Assembly: GCA_039583875.1 (NCBI GenBank)
Contig: CM077165.1
Coordinates: forward strand, 72,652,757 to 72,716,756
Length of the DNA stretch: 64,000 nucleotides
Direction of reading: 5' to 3'
Source: Platanthera guangdongensis
Taxonomy: Eukaryota > Streptophyta > Magnoliopsida > Asparagales > Orchidaceae
Of the stretch, positions 33,035-43,943 are shown piece after piece. A program made the position numbers and the translations under genes. Each line of letters starts with the position of its first letter. Within the stretch, counting starts at the first letter, position 1. The notes under the pieces were generated by a model. The model searched no databases and had not been told where the DNA came from. It saw only the letters and a program-made list of their open reading frames with translations.

Positions 33035-34625
33035 TGTTGAGTACATTGGTCTCAATGTACTTGATTTGAAGAAGTCATCTCAGCTTAATGGTATACACAT
33101 TGTTGTATTTGATGGTTGTTAAGTTTATTTGTGCAGGTTAATAAAGCTAAGTAAAATGTGTCGACACTCAGGACTAGTGTGGACCCACATTGAACAAGTT
33201 GTGTCGAGATTAAAAAAAACTATGTTGACACTAAGGATGACTGTGTCAACACACTGTGTCGAGACTGAAGGCAACTGTGTCGACACTCAGGACTTTTGTC
33301 GACACACGATATACAAGCTGTGTCAAGACTGAAGGCAACTGTGTCGAGACTTAAGACTAGTGTCGACACACTTTATACAAGCTGTGTCGAGATTGACGAC
33401 AACTGTGACGACACTCAGGACTAGTGTCGACACACTCCAATCAAGCTGTAACAAGACTGAAGAAAACTGTGTCGACACATGGGTCTTATGTCGAAACATT
33501 CCACAGAAGTTGAGTCGAGACAAGTTAAAGAGCATTGTTGACACGTTTAGAAGTGTGTCGACACCACTACAGTGCTGTGTCGACACCCAGGACTTATTTC
33601 AACACATTTCACAGCCAAGTCTCAACACTTCAGCAGACTTATTTCCAAAGTACAGATATCAAGATTGAGATACTGATAGTTGTCAGAACTGTCAGTTATT
33701 AACCGGATCTGCCGGATACTCCTGTCAGAGCCTATTTAAAGGGTTGTAGTTTTCAGAAGAAGAATATAAAGAAAGAAAGAGATAAAAAAATAGAAGAAGT
33801 AGCACAACCTTGAAGCTTCAGCTGCAATTAAGAATGTGGAGAGAGGTTGGATCAAGAATCATCGACAACATCTCTCCAGCCTAGATCAACCCTAATTTCT
33901 ACTTCAAGATGCTTTGAAAAGCTAAGAAGGGTTTGATCAGATCTGTCTTGTCAGAATCAAAGGAAGCACAATCATCAAGATTAGATCAAGAAGTAGTTAC
34001 TCAAATCTCATACTGGGTGATTTTTTATGATTCTTTTCTCTGTTACATTCAATTTGTAAGATCTGTCTGCAGATCTTAGTAAAGGAGATTTATTCTCTTA
34101 TTGTAAGCCTATGTTATAAAGGCCGCGGTAGGACTAGGATTGTCTGAGGTAGGAGAAGTTTAAAATTCTTCGAGTTGTAGGGCAATTGTTGCCTGAGAAG
34201 TAAGAGTGAGGATTCATTCTGAGGTAGAGTTCTTGGGAAGAACTTGAGGTGTAGGATCTTGGTGATCTGAGTGGTAAGACTTGTGAAGTCTGAGTTGTAG
34301 GAGCCGGGTGAGATCTGAGCTGTAAGGTCTATTGATCTGAGTAAAGGAAAGAGGAGGAGTTTGGCCGAATCTAGTTCAATGCTAGATAGGCGAAGGGGGA
34401 AAGTGAATGTACCCATAAATTGGGGTACCACTATAAAACTGTGTGCATTGTGATGTGTGTGCTGATGTGCTGTACTGTGTTAATTCAGTTGATTGTTATT
34501 TAGTTTATGTTGATTATGAAATTTTAGTTAATAATTTCAATTAGAGTAGTACTCTGATTAAAGAAAAGGGGGACCATATCTAAATTGTACCTATTCACCC
34601 CCTCTAGGTCACTTTCAATCCTAAA
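33035..34625 (+). repeat. Element D 3' LTR
   Basis: The start TGTTGAGTACATTGG follows the purine tract. The end lies near ACTTTCAATCCTAA, placed to within a few bases because the terminal CA is not clear. It contains a 64-bp tandem array, a TATA-like CTATTTAAAGG near 33,732, and a field of GAGTTGTAGG-like units (34,130-34,330). No partner LTR is in the window. Confidence 0.7.
33157..33620. repeat. 64-bp tandem repeat built on GTGTCGACAC
   Basis: GAGACTGAAGGCAACTG-like anchors fall at 33,261, 33,325, 33,389, 33,453 and 33,517, exactly 64 bp apart, with truncated units on both sides. Each unit holds two or three copies or near-copies of the perfect 10-bp palindrome GTGTCGACAC. Confidence 0.85.
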
Positions 34626-35470
34626 ATAAACGATTATAAATATACAATTTCTTGGAATTCTATCCACAAACTGAATGTGGGTTGGCCCTGATCTATCAGG
34701 ATGTTGTTGAATGTTTGGATAGATGTTAAATAGCTTCTGAACCTCTTCTTCGGCATTATGGGATGTTGCAATGATTATAGAACCATGGATCAGAATCTTG
34801 GTTACATGCTCATTAATGGACTCAAAAATATTCTCAGGAATCTCTTCCCTTTGATGACGTCCAGTGTTGCTTCTTGAGCATTAGGAGCTGACGTCTTCAC
34901 AAAACATATTAGTCTACTTTCTCCAAACATTTCAGGGATCTTTTCATCATCATTGAATACAAGACCTACCACTCTCTTATAGCAGCCTCATGTAACATCC
35001 ATAATCTAAGCTTTATGGTGTTTTGTGTCATATTCTTTGAGATCAAATATTGCATCAGGTAATGGAATTAGCTTGTGAATCCTTTTTTGGCTTCCCTACT
35101 TTTAGTCTATCAATAAATATTTTTCTTGTCTGTTGTATCCTTTTTAGAGGATGCATACTCATCAGCATCTCTATCTCTTATTTTATTCAGATCTTTTTCT
35201 AATTCAAGATTCATGTGTTCTTCTACAATTTTAGGATAATTAACTATGGGATGTATTTGATTGTGCAACTTGTTCCTTTTGTGTTGTTCTCCTTGGATCT
35301 TGGTATACTGATCCCATTCTAGCTTTCTTTTTACAGTAGATTTTGCTACAGATACTTATTCTGAAATTTCAAACATAGGGGTCTCTTCCTATATTTTGGA
35401 TTCCTTAATTCTTTGTTGGACTAAGTCATTAGATAGAGGCTCCCCCTTAGTGAAAGGCCCCACCTATGAG
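34626..35470 (-). pseudogene. Unassigned minus-strand coding-like relic
   Basis: No long open frame, but the minus strand reads as protein in pieces. From 35,330 downwards it gives EWDQYTKIQGEQHKRNKLH and a charged Lys/Glu-rich stretch to about 35,120. From 34,990 it gives RVVGLVFNDDEKIPEMFGES; then, after a one-base shift near 34,850, a stretch with ESINEHVTKILIHGSIII continues to about 34,640. The first part loosely resembles the C-terminus of the D third ORF (EWEKHLKQQD, then YFPKPY). I do not recognise the second part. It may be an opposite-strand copy of a related accessory frame. Confidence 0.4.
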
Positions 35471-36479
35471 AAAGGAACCAGTAAAGTATAAGTTGTTTCC
35501 ATTGGTTTTTCTGGTATCTAATCATGCTTTTTTTGGGAAAGCTCTTCATTATCAAAATGATTTTCAGCCATCTTCACTTCTGAGACCCTATATCATCATG
35601 TTTCTTTATAATTTTAATGTTGCCATCATCACTGTATGGAGAGCAACTCATAACCCTGCCTCGACTCTCCCCCTTCTTTAGATCCTAGAAAAAGTAGGGA
35701 CAGACTTCAAACGAAAGTTGGGATTAATCGACCTCTTATTCCAAAAGTTGAACAGAGCTTGATAACTCATTTATTCAATTTTAATGGAGGGTTATTGATA
35801 AGTTGTAACTATACGTATTTTTCGGTACTTCTATTAGGTCGTTTTAGTTTATTTTCGTTATTTTTTGTTAATTTTCTTCAATAAAATGTTTCTTTTTTGT
35901 AAATATTATTCTAACTTAGCTTTAAATTTATTTTCAGAATTTTTTCAGGAAAAGTCAAAAAATTCCACAGTACACGCCCATGTACTTCTTGGTCACACCT
36001 GTGACGTGGGCGTGTTACTTGATCCCAACAAAAGTTACCGCCAGCTCCACGATCGGCACTCGACGTTCGTCGAACTAGCCGACATGCCCGTGTTCATCCC
36101 GTGACATGCCCGGTGTGACGCCCTCGACATTCGTCGATCTCAACTCAACGATCTGTGTTCGATGATTTCTGAACATGCCCGTGACACGCCCGACACACCC
36201 GTGTCAAATCCAGTTCGTCGAGCTCAACTCGATGCCAGCCAACCACTCGACGCCAGCCAACCACTCAATGCCATCGCCACTCAACGCCATCACCACTCAA
36301 CGCCATCGCCACTCAACGCCTCCAGCTCGACATTCAGCATTTGAAGTTCATCGAACTCACGGACATGCCCGTGCCAAGCCAGCGACATGCCCGTGACCAT
36401 TCCACCCATCCCAGACAAGAGCATGATACAATGCAAATAAAAATAAGATTTAAATAGTCAGGTTCTATGTTACTTGTAA
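35471..36479. other. Unidentified repeat fragment with CCCGTGAC motifs
   Basis: No gene is seen. 35,790-35,940 is AT-rich and starts TGATAAGTTGTAACTATACG, which resembles an LTR start. 35,970-36,410 holds ACACGCCC, GACATGCCCGTG and CGTCGA words like those in the A/B/C LTRs, in plus orientation, but without the flanking LTR sequence. It may be a piece of another LTR family sharing the motif. Confidence 0.4.
36236..36335. repeat. Short tandem repeat, 18-bp then 16-bp units
   Basis: Two units of CACTCGACGCCAGCCAAC are followed by three to four units of CACTCAACGCCATCRC, probably derived from one another by a 2-bp change in length. Confidence 0.8.
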
Positions 36480-38030
36480 CTCCCCATTCACATGCGCTCC
36501 CCTACATGTGTGTTCTACTTCCCCCTATCCGTGTGCACACAGTTCAGCAAGCTCCCCCTACATGTGATCTCCCTAGCTCCTGACTCATGAACATGATATT
36601 CTCCCCCTTTTGATATTATCGAAAGGCGTGGGCTAGATTGAAAGATGACGATACACATGTACAGGAGAAAAATTCAACCTAAAATAATCTTGATAAAGAT
36701 CAAACAATTCATGTTTTAAAGTAAATTTAGAAGCAAACACAATCGGGGTGACCAAACATAAATTAGAAAATATAATGTGTATGGATCAAATATACCAGCA
36801 GAGTACACATAAGCAAATCATATGAGATTTCAGAGTAAAAAGAATTGGACAACACAGGTGAAACTAAGTACATAATGATTTGGAGTGCACTGCTAAGAGA
36901 TTTATAGAGTTAACACAGTGGAACATTGCAAAAGTCAAAAATAGAAATTGTGTACTAGTACCTATGTGTTGTAGACATATAGTGCAGTTTCAATTCTATT
37001 CTTATACATGGAAGTGATAGATAGAGCAGCGATATTTGTACGTGTAGCATCAAAAGAAAGAACATCAAGTAGAACTAACATTTAGCACATGTTTTATCTC
37101 AATAAGTCAATATGTTATCACGAAAAAAATAAAGTGAAAAAACACGTCACAGTTCTATCTACTTCATACCATGACTGGAACAAGGGGCACTACACTTAAG
37201 GTTTAGTCTTCGCACAAGATTGAAATGAGTCTTTTAACCAAGGCGCTCATCCTCATAATGCCCAAGAAGACTTATCAGGAGGAGTGAGTAGTGCTTGGGG
37301 GTATCCTTGACACATGAGTTGATAGCATGTATAGTTATTTTTTTATTTATTTATTTTTCATACTATCATGATTATAGCACTCAATTCAAGGACCACGAAT
37401 TAATCGAAATCTACCCACATAGATAGATGCACTTTAACTTGTATAAAAAAGACATGATCACTAGAGATTTGGCCCAAAGTTCTAACCTTTAGACAAGCAC
37501 ATGTATATCATGACATTGATTATTCAAGTTATTTCTAATGTATTAGACACAATATCACGAGTTATAACATGTATATATAGAGTTTCTACATGAGTGCTTT
37601 GTCTAGGGATGTGTGAACAGTGTAAAGTCATTATACTACCTAAATCCTCATGCATACCTAGAGGCATATTCAACAGACACTAACAAGTCTTGTCGCACTC
37701 AGTAGCTAACACTTATAGATTCGACACATCATGACAAAAGTAGACAATGTTCACAGGGATTAATAGTACTAAATCAAACATTATACGAAATCGTTATGCT
37801 CTGGGTTCTAGGCATGTGTGTCCTAAGAATGAACGATCCACGGTTTTTTTGGGTATTATAATTTTTTTTGATTTTCTGTAAAACAAATTAAACAAAACAA
37901 ACGAAAAATAAGACATGTTTTTGGATTTTTGTGAGATTTTTCATTTTTTTGTTTTTTTAAATAAAATAAATAAATAACAAAAAACAGAAGCACAAAAAAC
38001 AATTCAAATGAAAAACAGTAGATGATTCAG
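36480..38030 (-). other. 3' non-coding region of element E
   Basis: AT-rich, with no reading frame. Purine tracts in element sense occur near 36,525, 36,553 and 36,603 (AAAAGGGGGAGAA), as in the tail of SIRE-type elements. Low-complexity A/T runs at 37,340-37,370 and 37,850-37,990. Confidence 0.55.
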
Positions 38031-40990
38031 CACGATCAAATAGTGAGATCTAACACGCCCAGTTCTAATCGAAGTAACGAAAAACGTGAATCGAGGAGGG
38101 GTTTTGTGAAGATATTAGCTAGTTAATTGTTGGTTCCAATGAAGCTCACTCTCACGTTCTGTTTCTCAATGTGGTACCGGATGAAATGGTGGCGAACATC
38201 AATATGTTTGGAATGAGAATGATGTATTGGATTATTCGTCAAGACTACGACACTCTTGTTGTCGCACCTAAGGTTAATGTTCTTAAATTTTATGCCAAAG
38301 TCCTCTAATGTTTGTGACATCCAAAGTGCTTGTGCGCAATAACTTCCTAAGGCAATATATTTAGCTTCAGCAGTGGAGAGGGCAACTAAGTTCTATTTTC
38401 TACTTGATCATGAAACTAGTGTCAGACCTAGGAAGTGATAAGTACCACTTGTGCTCTACCAATTGAGTGAGCATCCAGCGTAATCATAGTTCGAATACCC
38501 ATGGAGTGTGAAGTCCTTGGTGTAGGGGTACTAGAGACCAAATTTTTGGTTGCCTATAAGATACCTAAAGATTTGTTTAATAGCTTTGAAGTGAGATTCT
38601 TTTGGATGGGCTTGATACCAAGCACAAGGACACACCGCGAATGTAATATCAAGTTTTGAAGCACTTAAGTAAAGAAGTGATCTGATCATTCCTCTAAACC
38701 GAAATGCCACTATCATCCTTTCCTAATTTTAGAGATGCACTCATTGGAGATTTTACCTGTTTTAGATTTTCAAAGCGGAATCACACAAGCATATCTTTTA
38801 TGTATTTTGACCGACTTATAAAAATTCCATCATTTGGTTGAGAAATCTGAAATCCTAAGAGATATTTTAAATCTCCAACTAAGCTCATTTCAAATTTAGA
38901 TTGCATTAGGGTGATAATTTCATTGCATAGCTTTTCATCTGTGGCACGAAATATGAAATCATCAACAAAAATTTATAATAGAATTACATCGAGATTCTCG
39001 TGCTTTACAGTGTGGTGTCTAACCTACCCATCCTAAAACCATGCTCTTGGAGAAAAGTCGGGAGACTATTATACAAATCATGGGGTGCCTATTTCAGTCC
39101 GTATAAGGCATTCACCAATTTGTATGCGTGATTTGCATAGTCAGCATTCTTTAACCCGGGTGGTTCCTTGACATACACCTCTTCCTTGATATATCCATTT
39201 AAGAATGCACTCCAAACATCTATTTGATATAAATTAATTTGTTTATAACTAGAAAATGCCAAAAACATATGAATGGATTCAAGACGTGCAACCGGTGCAA
39301 ATGATTCCTTGATGTCCACACCCTCTATTTGTTGGTAACCTTTTGCCAAAAATCGGGCCTTATTCCTAGTTATCCTAGATTCACCACCAAGTTTATTTTT
39401 GTATACCCATTTCAAACTGATAACTGGATGGCCATCAGGATGCTCCACTAATACCCAAACCTTACTTCTCTCGAACTGGTTTAGTTCTTCAAGCATAGCC
39501 AAGAACCACGATTCATCCTTTAAAGCTTCTGTGATATTCTTGTGTTCAATTTCATATATAAAGCATAGGTTCGAGAAGGATTCATACAGGGCCAACCGAG
39601 TTCTAACTCCATGTGAGATCTCTCCTATAACTAGTTCTTGTGGATGTTGTTTTGAAAATTTTATAGTACTTAGAGGCCTATATCCTTCTTCGTGAGTTGG
39701 AATATCAACCACCACTTCTCTCACATCACCCTTATCTCCTAACTGCACATTGTCATCAACTTACTCTTAATTCAGCCTAGATTCTTCAGTTGGTGTATTT
39801 TTGTTAAAGTATACGTGAGCCAATTCTTCAACATCTAAGGTTCTTTTATTATAGACCCTATAGGCACGACTCATACTAGAGTATCCTAAGTGGATGCCAT
39901 GGTCTAATTTTTCGACAAATTTTACTAAATGATCCTTATTGTTTAGAATGAAGCACAGGTAACCAAAGACTATAAAATATGATACCGAGGGCTTCTTATA
40001 GAAATATAGCTCATGCGGAGTTCGCTTAAGAATGAGGCGATGCATGACCCGGTCCATCACATAGCTTGTTGTGTTAACCACGTCAGCTCAAAAATATCGA
40101 GCCAAGTCAAACTCAGCGAGAATTGTGCATGTTAATTCTTGAAGTGTATGGTTCATTCTTTCTACTATCCCATTCTCTTGTGGAGTGTGTGGGGCGGAGA
40201 ATTCATGCTTTATTCCTAAATTGTTACAGAAGTACGTGAAGTCTTCATTCTAAAATTCTCCCCCATGATCTGACCTTATGCATTTTATTTTTAGTTCCTT
40301 CTCATTTTGAAGTCTAGTACAAAGATTTGTGAATTCACTAAATGTGTCAAATTTATTTGTAATAAAGATGGTCTGGCAGAAACGGGAGTAGTCATCTATA
40401 ACAACGAATGTGTATCATTTTCCACCTAGACAAGATATACTAAGAGGACCATGTAGATCCATGTGTATGAGTTCAAGTGGTCTAGACATGGAAATGTCAT
40501 TTTTGCTTTTGAATGAGATTTTGACAAATTTCTCTTTTTAACATAAAGGACATAAGGAGTTCAAACTACCGCTTAATGTTGGAAGTCTACAAAAAAGTTT
40601 ATGTTTCGATAGTTTGACAATTAGTTTACTTCCAAAATGTTCCAGTCTCCTATGTCAAATATCTAATTCCTCATTATTGGTAACTAAGCATTTCAAATTA
40701 GAACAAGATATATCTTCAAAACTAACAGTATAAATATTATGAGTCCAATGAGTAGTAAGTAAAATGTTATTAGTTTTAGCATCTATAATATTGCAGTTAT
40801 TTGTAGAGGAATAAATTAGTATGTTTAAACCTTTATTACAGAGTTGACTAATTGAAATTAAATTATGCTTAAATTCGTGACACTATGCTCCCAGCAGTAT
40901 ATCCGGAGATTTTTGCCCTATTCCAAATTTCTAGACATCATAGTTAAAACCATGTATCCACGCTTTTAGGGCGGTGTTTTCTATGACTAG
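38031..40990 (-). pseudogene. pol: pol of copia element E
   Basis: In element sense: a gag-pre-integrase part near 40,690 (WHRRLEHFGSKLIVKLSK), integrase core 40,530-40,090 (VIDDYSRF, IRSDHGGEF, HTPQENGIVERM), integrase end 40,081-39,767, then RT open for 219 codons from 39,748 (ESWFLAMLEELNQFERSKVW, DIKESFAPVARLESI, QIDVWSAFLNGYIKEEVYV). The catalytic YVDD is FVDD near 38,965, next to a stop. RNase H lies near 38,480-38,120 (HSHSKHIDVRHHFIRYHIEK). Expected protease motif DSG is not found near 41,000. Several stops, so inactive. Confidence 0.9.
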
Positions 40991-40999
40991 CATTACACA

Positions 41000-42458
41000 C
41001 CGATTTGCGAATTTTTTTTACCTTCTTCTATTATAGCAAGAGATATTTAAAGCCTTTTCTCCATGTCATTCCTTTCATTAATAAGATTGTTCATTTTCAA
41101 AGATGCATTGGAGAGTCTTACTTTTAGATCTTCGATCATTGCCATTGAGTGAGGGCACTCTAGGCACTCGATCTTCTCTTTGTCGTATTTAATTAATTCG
41201 TTCTTTATATTTTCTAAGTCCCTTTTTTATTTTCTTGTTTTCATTTCTAACAAACTATTTCTAAAGTATTACACTATCTAGCTTGTCACAAATATGTTCG
41301 TAAATTTCAAGAAGCTCGTTATAAGAGGGTAGCGTTAACTCAGTGTCGCTCTGGACACTAGACTCATCGTCTAACTCATCCCCATTCTTCCCCATGATGC
41401 ATAGATTTGCCTCATCTTCAGTACTTGAGTTGGAAGCGCTTGACTCATCAAATCCATCCTCATCCCATGTTAAGGCCTCCAGTACTTTCTTATTTCCCTT
41501 ATGTCAGCTATGTTTCTCCTTTTCCTCCTTTTGATGCCTTGGACACTCCCTCTTGGTGTGACCAGGCTTGTGGAAGTGGTAGCACTCTGATAGAGACTTC
41601 TTATAATCACTCTCTGTCTCCTTTGATGATTTGTTCCACCTCTTTATTTATTCAGCACCTTTCTTCGGAAACTTCTTAAACTTTCCCTGCCTCTTGAAAT
41701 TTTCATGAACCTTCTGAATTCCTGAACATATAGGCTTTCTTCATCGTATCCTTCAGTGACAGCCCCTTCTTCTTCATCTCCCTGGGATATTGCTCAGCTT
41801 GTATCTTTAATTCGAGCTCATGGGTCTTCAGTTTTCCAATGAGGCTCTCTATCTCCATGGTTCTTATATCATGTGATTTAGCAATAGTCGTCACCTTTGA
41901 GTCGAAATGCGGAGACAAAAAATTACAAGATCTTCCTCACCAAATCTCCATTTGAGTAACTCTTCCAGATAGATCTAGAGGCATTCACAATCTTGGTGAA
42001 GCGAGCGTACATGTTGTCCACCTCCTCATCGATCTCCATCCGAAATTGTTCTTACTCAGATTCAAGTCAGAATAGTTTTGACCCCTTCACCTGCGAGGCA
42101 CCTTCGTGAGTAAGCTCAAGTAAACACCATATATCATAAGCAGTCTCAGAATTGGAGATTCTATTAAATTAAAATTTATCTAGTACACAGATTAAGGAAT
42201 TCATGGCCTTTGCATTATTAGTACATTTCAGATTGTTGACATCATCCCATTTATCATGCAGTTTGATTAGTACAGTATCACTTACTGTGATAGTGGGTGT
42301 GGTGTAATTCGTTTCGATGATGGCCCACACGTCCATGTTTTGCATCATTAGGAAGATTTTTATCCACTTTCTCTAGTGACTATTGTCAGTCCCCATGAAC
42401 AGTGGAGGTCTACTCACACCTTGTCCCTTAGGGAAAGCGTGAACCGCGTTGTCCATCT
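41000..42458 (-). pseudogene. gag: gag of copia element E
   Basis: Start at 42,458 with MDNAVHAFPKGQGVSRPPLF, the usual opening of this family; the conserved Trp of the next segment is a stop (TGG to TAG). The zinc knuckle near 41,545-41,590 reads CYHFHKPGHTKREC, so its second Cys is Phe. A coiled-coil-rich C-terminal part follows (41,340-41,080), as in SIRE-type Gag. Frame broken at several places; open piece 41,918-41,703. Confidence 0.8.
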
Positions 42459-42497
42459 TACTTCAGGATTTTAATCCCTTTTTTGAAGTAACCTCCC

Positions 42498-42507
42498 TTT
42501 GATACCA
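42498..42507 (-). other. Primer binding site of element E
   Basis: TGGTATCAAA in element sense, two bases inside the LTR; one change from the initiator-Met match TGGTATCAGA. Confidence 0.8.
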
Positions 42508-42509
42508 CT

Positions 42510-43879
42510 TATTGGATCGAGCGGCCAACCTTAGAGGGATGGTGAATAAGGTTTGACGCGTTAATTAAAAATTCAAAATATTTTGATCCAGAAAAACTGG
42601 TTCAGGAAGCTACCCCGGGGCACTGGCTTGCTAGCATGTGGCGGTAGGTCACAGACCACATTTTCTTGGGAAAATTTCTCCTTGGAGAAATACGCACCCT
42701 TCAGAGATCCACCAGATAACACCCAGGAAGTTACACGTAGAAATAAGAACACAAATAATTTTATTCAATCAAAATCAATTGTTTTACAGTTACAAATGTT
42801 TGATCTCCGTGATGCTGGAGATCGGAGACAGTGAAAGAAGAATCTCTTTTGGTTTTCTATACAGACCCACTACCCGGACCGGTTGTCTCTCTCCCTTTCC
42901 CTCCAAGAAAGGTCTTCGAGTCGGCTCTATACCTTCATGCAGGGAAGTGTCTTAGAGCCCCGCTAGATCACACGATCTAGATGTCCTTACCCTGGGGTGA
43001 TTTCTCTCGGAATCCTCCCCAGAATCCAACGACCTTCATCGGTCGATTTTACTCACGACAATCACATGGAAAAGAGAAAATTACAAAAAGGAATAAAGAA
43101 GGTTTAAGATTGAATCCCTCTCAAAAAGGATTTCTCCATTGAGCAATGCGCGACCGACACAAATGGTCTTCATTTGGTTGCAACCGATCGACTCCTTGAA
43201 GTCATTGTAGTACTTAGCTCATCGAAGATTTTTGTGCGTGAACAGGAGGGAGGAGGCTTTCTCTTTCTTTGACGGAGACAGAATAATGGTGCTCAGAGGA
43301 GGCTCCCGAACCCTATAAAGAATCCCTGACTGTGTAAATTCGTCCGTTTATTAGGAAAGAGAAAAACGAATGTATTTTATACGTCCTTGAAAAATAGGCT
43401 ACTGTCGGCGGTCAGGCTAGCGCCTGACGGTTGGTCATTGCACGTCGACATGACAGCTATCCCGCATATTTGGAAAAATAATCCGAAATGATTATTTCTG
43501 CTTTTTCGTGCTAGTGCGGCACGGTACCCAGCTATCGCCTGGCGGTAGCTCAAGTGTCTTGACGAATCCATCTCGACAATTGATGAGTGAGCTAGAATTG
43601 TGCGGTAGGAAGCTATCACTACACAGTAGCTTCCAAAGCACTTGTGCAGACTAAATCTAGAAGCTAACACAGGTGGTAGTGCTAGCGCCACACAGTAGGA
43701 TCTAGAGCACTTATTTAGGTTGAAACTAGGCTAGCGCGCGGCGGTAGGTCACAGAATGGAGTTCTTCGCTTTGCTTGAACATGTAAACCTGCAAACTATT
43801 CCCAACACAATATGTGATAAAATACAACATAGGAATTGATATTATCAAAACAAGGATATGTGAACCGTCGGCTCCAACA
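42510..43879 (-). repeat. Element E 5' LTR
   Basis: In element sense it starts TGTTGGAGCCGACGGTTC and ends CGCTCGATCCAATA (CA mutated to TA), 1,370 bp. A TATAAAA box lies at 43,381-43,375. The U3 contains scattered copies of GCTAGCGC-GGCGGTAGGTCA-like words on the plus strand (42,628, 43,412, 43,530, 43,683, 43,733). Confidence 0.82.
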
Positions 43880-43943
43880 CCTTTCCTTGTCCAGATCAGG
43901 ATATTCTGCCATATGCGCTACCAGGTCTGAGATAGTGGGGCTG
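43880..43943. other. 64 bp between elements E and F
   Basis: It matches neither neighbour. It is probably the flank of E into which F inserted, and is the only stretch here that may be non-LTR host DNA. Confidence 0.4.

Larger units (their letters stand above)
30097..34625 (+). mobile_element. Copia-type element D, 3' part
   Basis: What remains is a degenerate 3' open reading region (30,099-32,727), about 300 bp of AT-rich spacer, a purine-rich TAGTGGAGAT and an LTR starting TGTTGAGTACATTGG. That LTR start and the LTR end (CACCCCCTCTAGGT, TTTCAATC) are typical of plant Ty1/copia elements of SIRE/Maximus type. Gag and pol would lie left of the window beyond G1. The clade is inferred from LTR ends and the extra 3' frame, not from pol. 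Confidence 0.65.
36480..43879 (-). mobile_element. Copia element E (SIRE/Maximus-like), degenerate
   Basis: Minus strand: 5' LTR 43,879-42,510, primer site 42,507-42,498, gag 42,458 to about 41,000, pol to about 38,030, then 1.5 kb of non-coding DNA with several purine tracts. Domain order integrase before RT shows Ty1/copia. No LTR matching 42,510-43,879 is found at its left side, so the 3' LTR has been lost or replaced; the left limit is approximate. Confidence 0.85.

Noticed and set aside
33157..33620. 64-bp periodic palindromic repeats as a CRISPR or satellite array
   Set aside because: The whole unit repeats, not repeat plus unique spacer, and the array is short and inside an LTR.
33360..33668. 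A 102-codon frame in the D LTR
   Set aside because: Created by the 64-bp tandem repeat.
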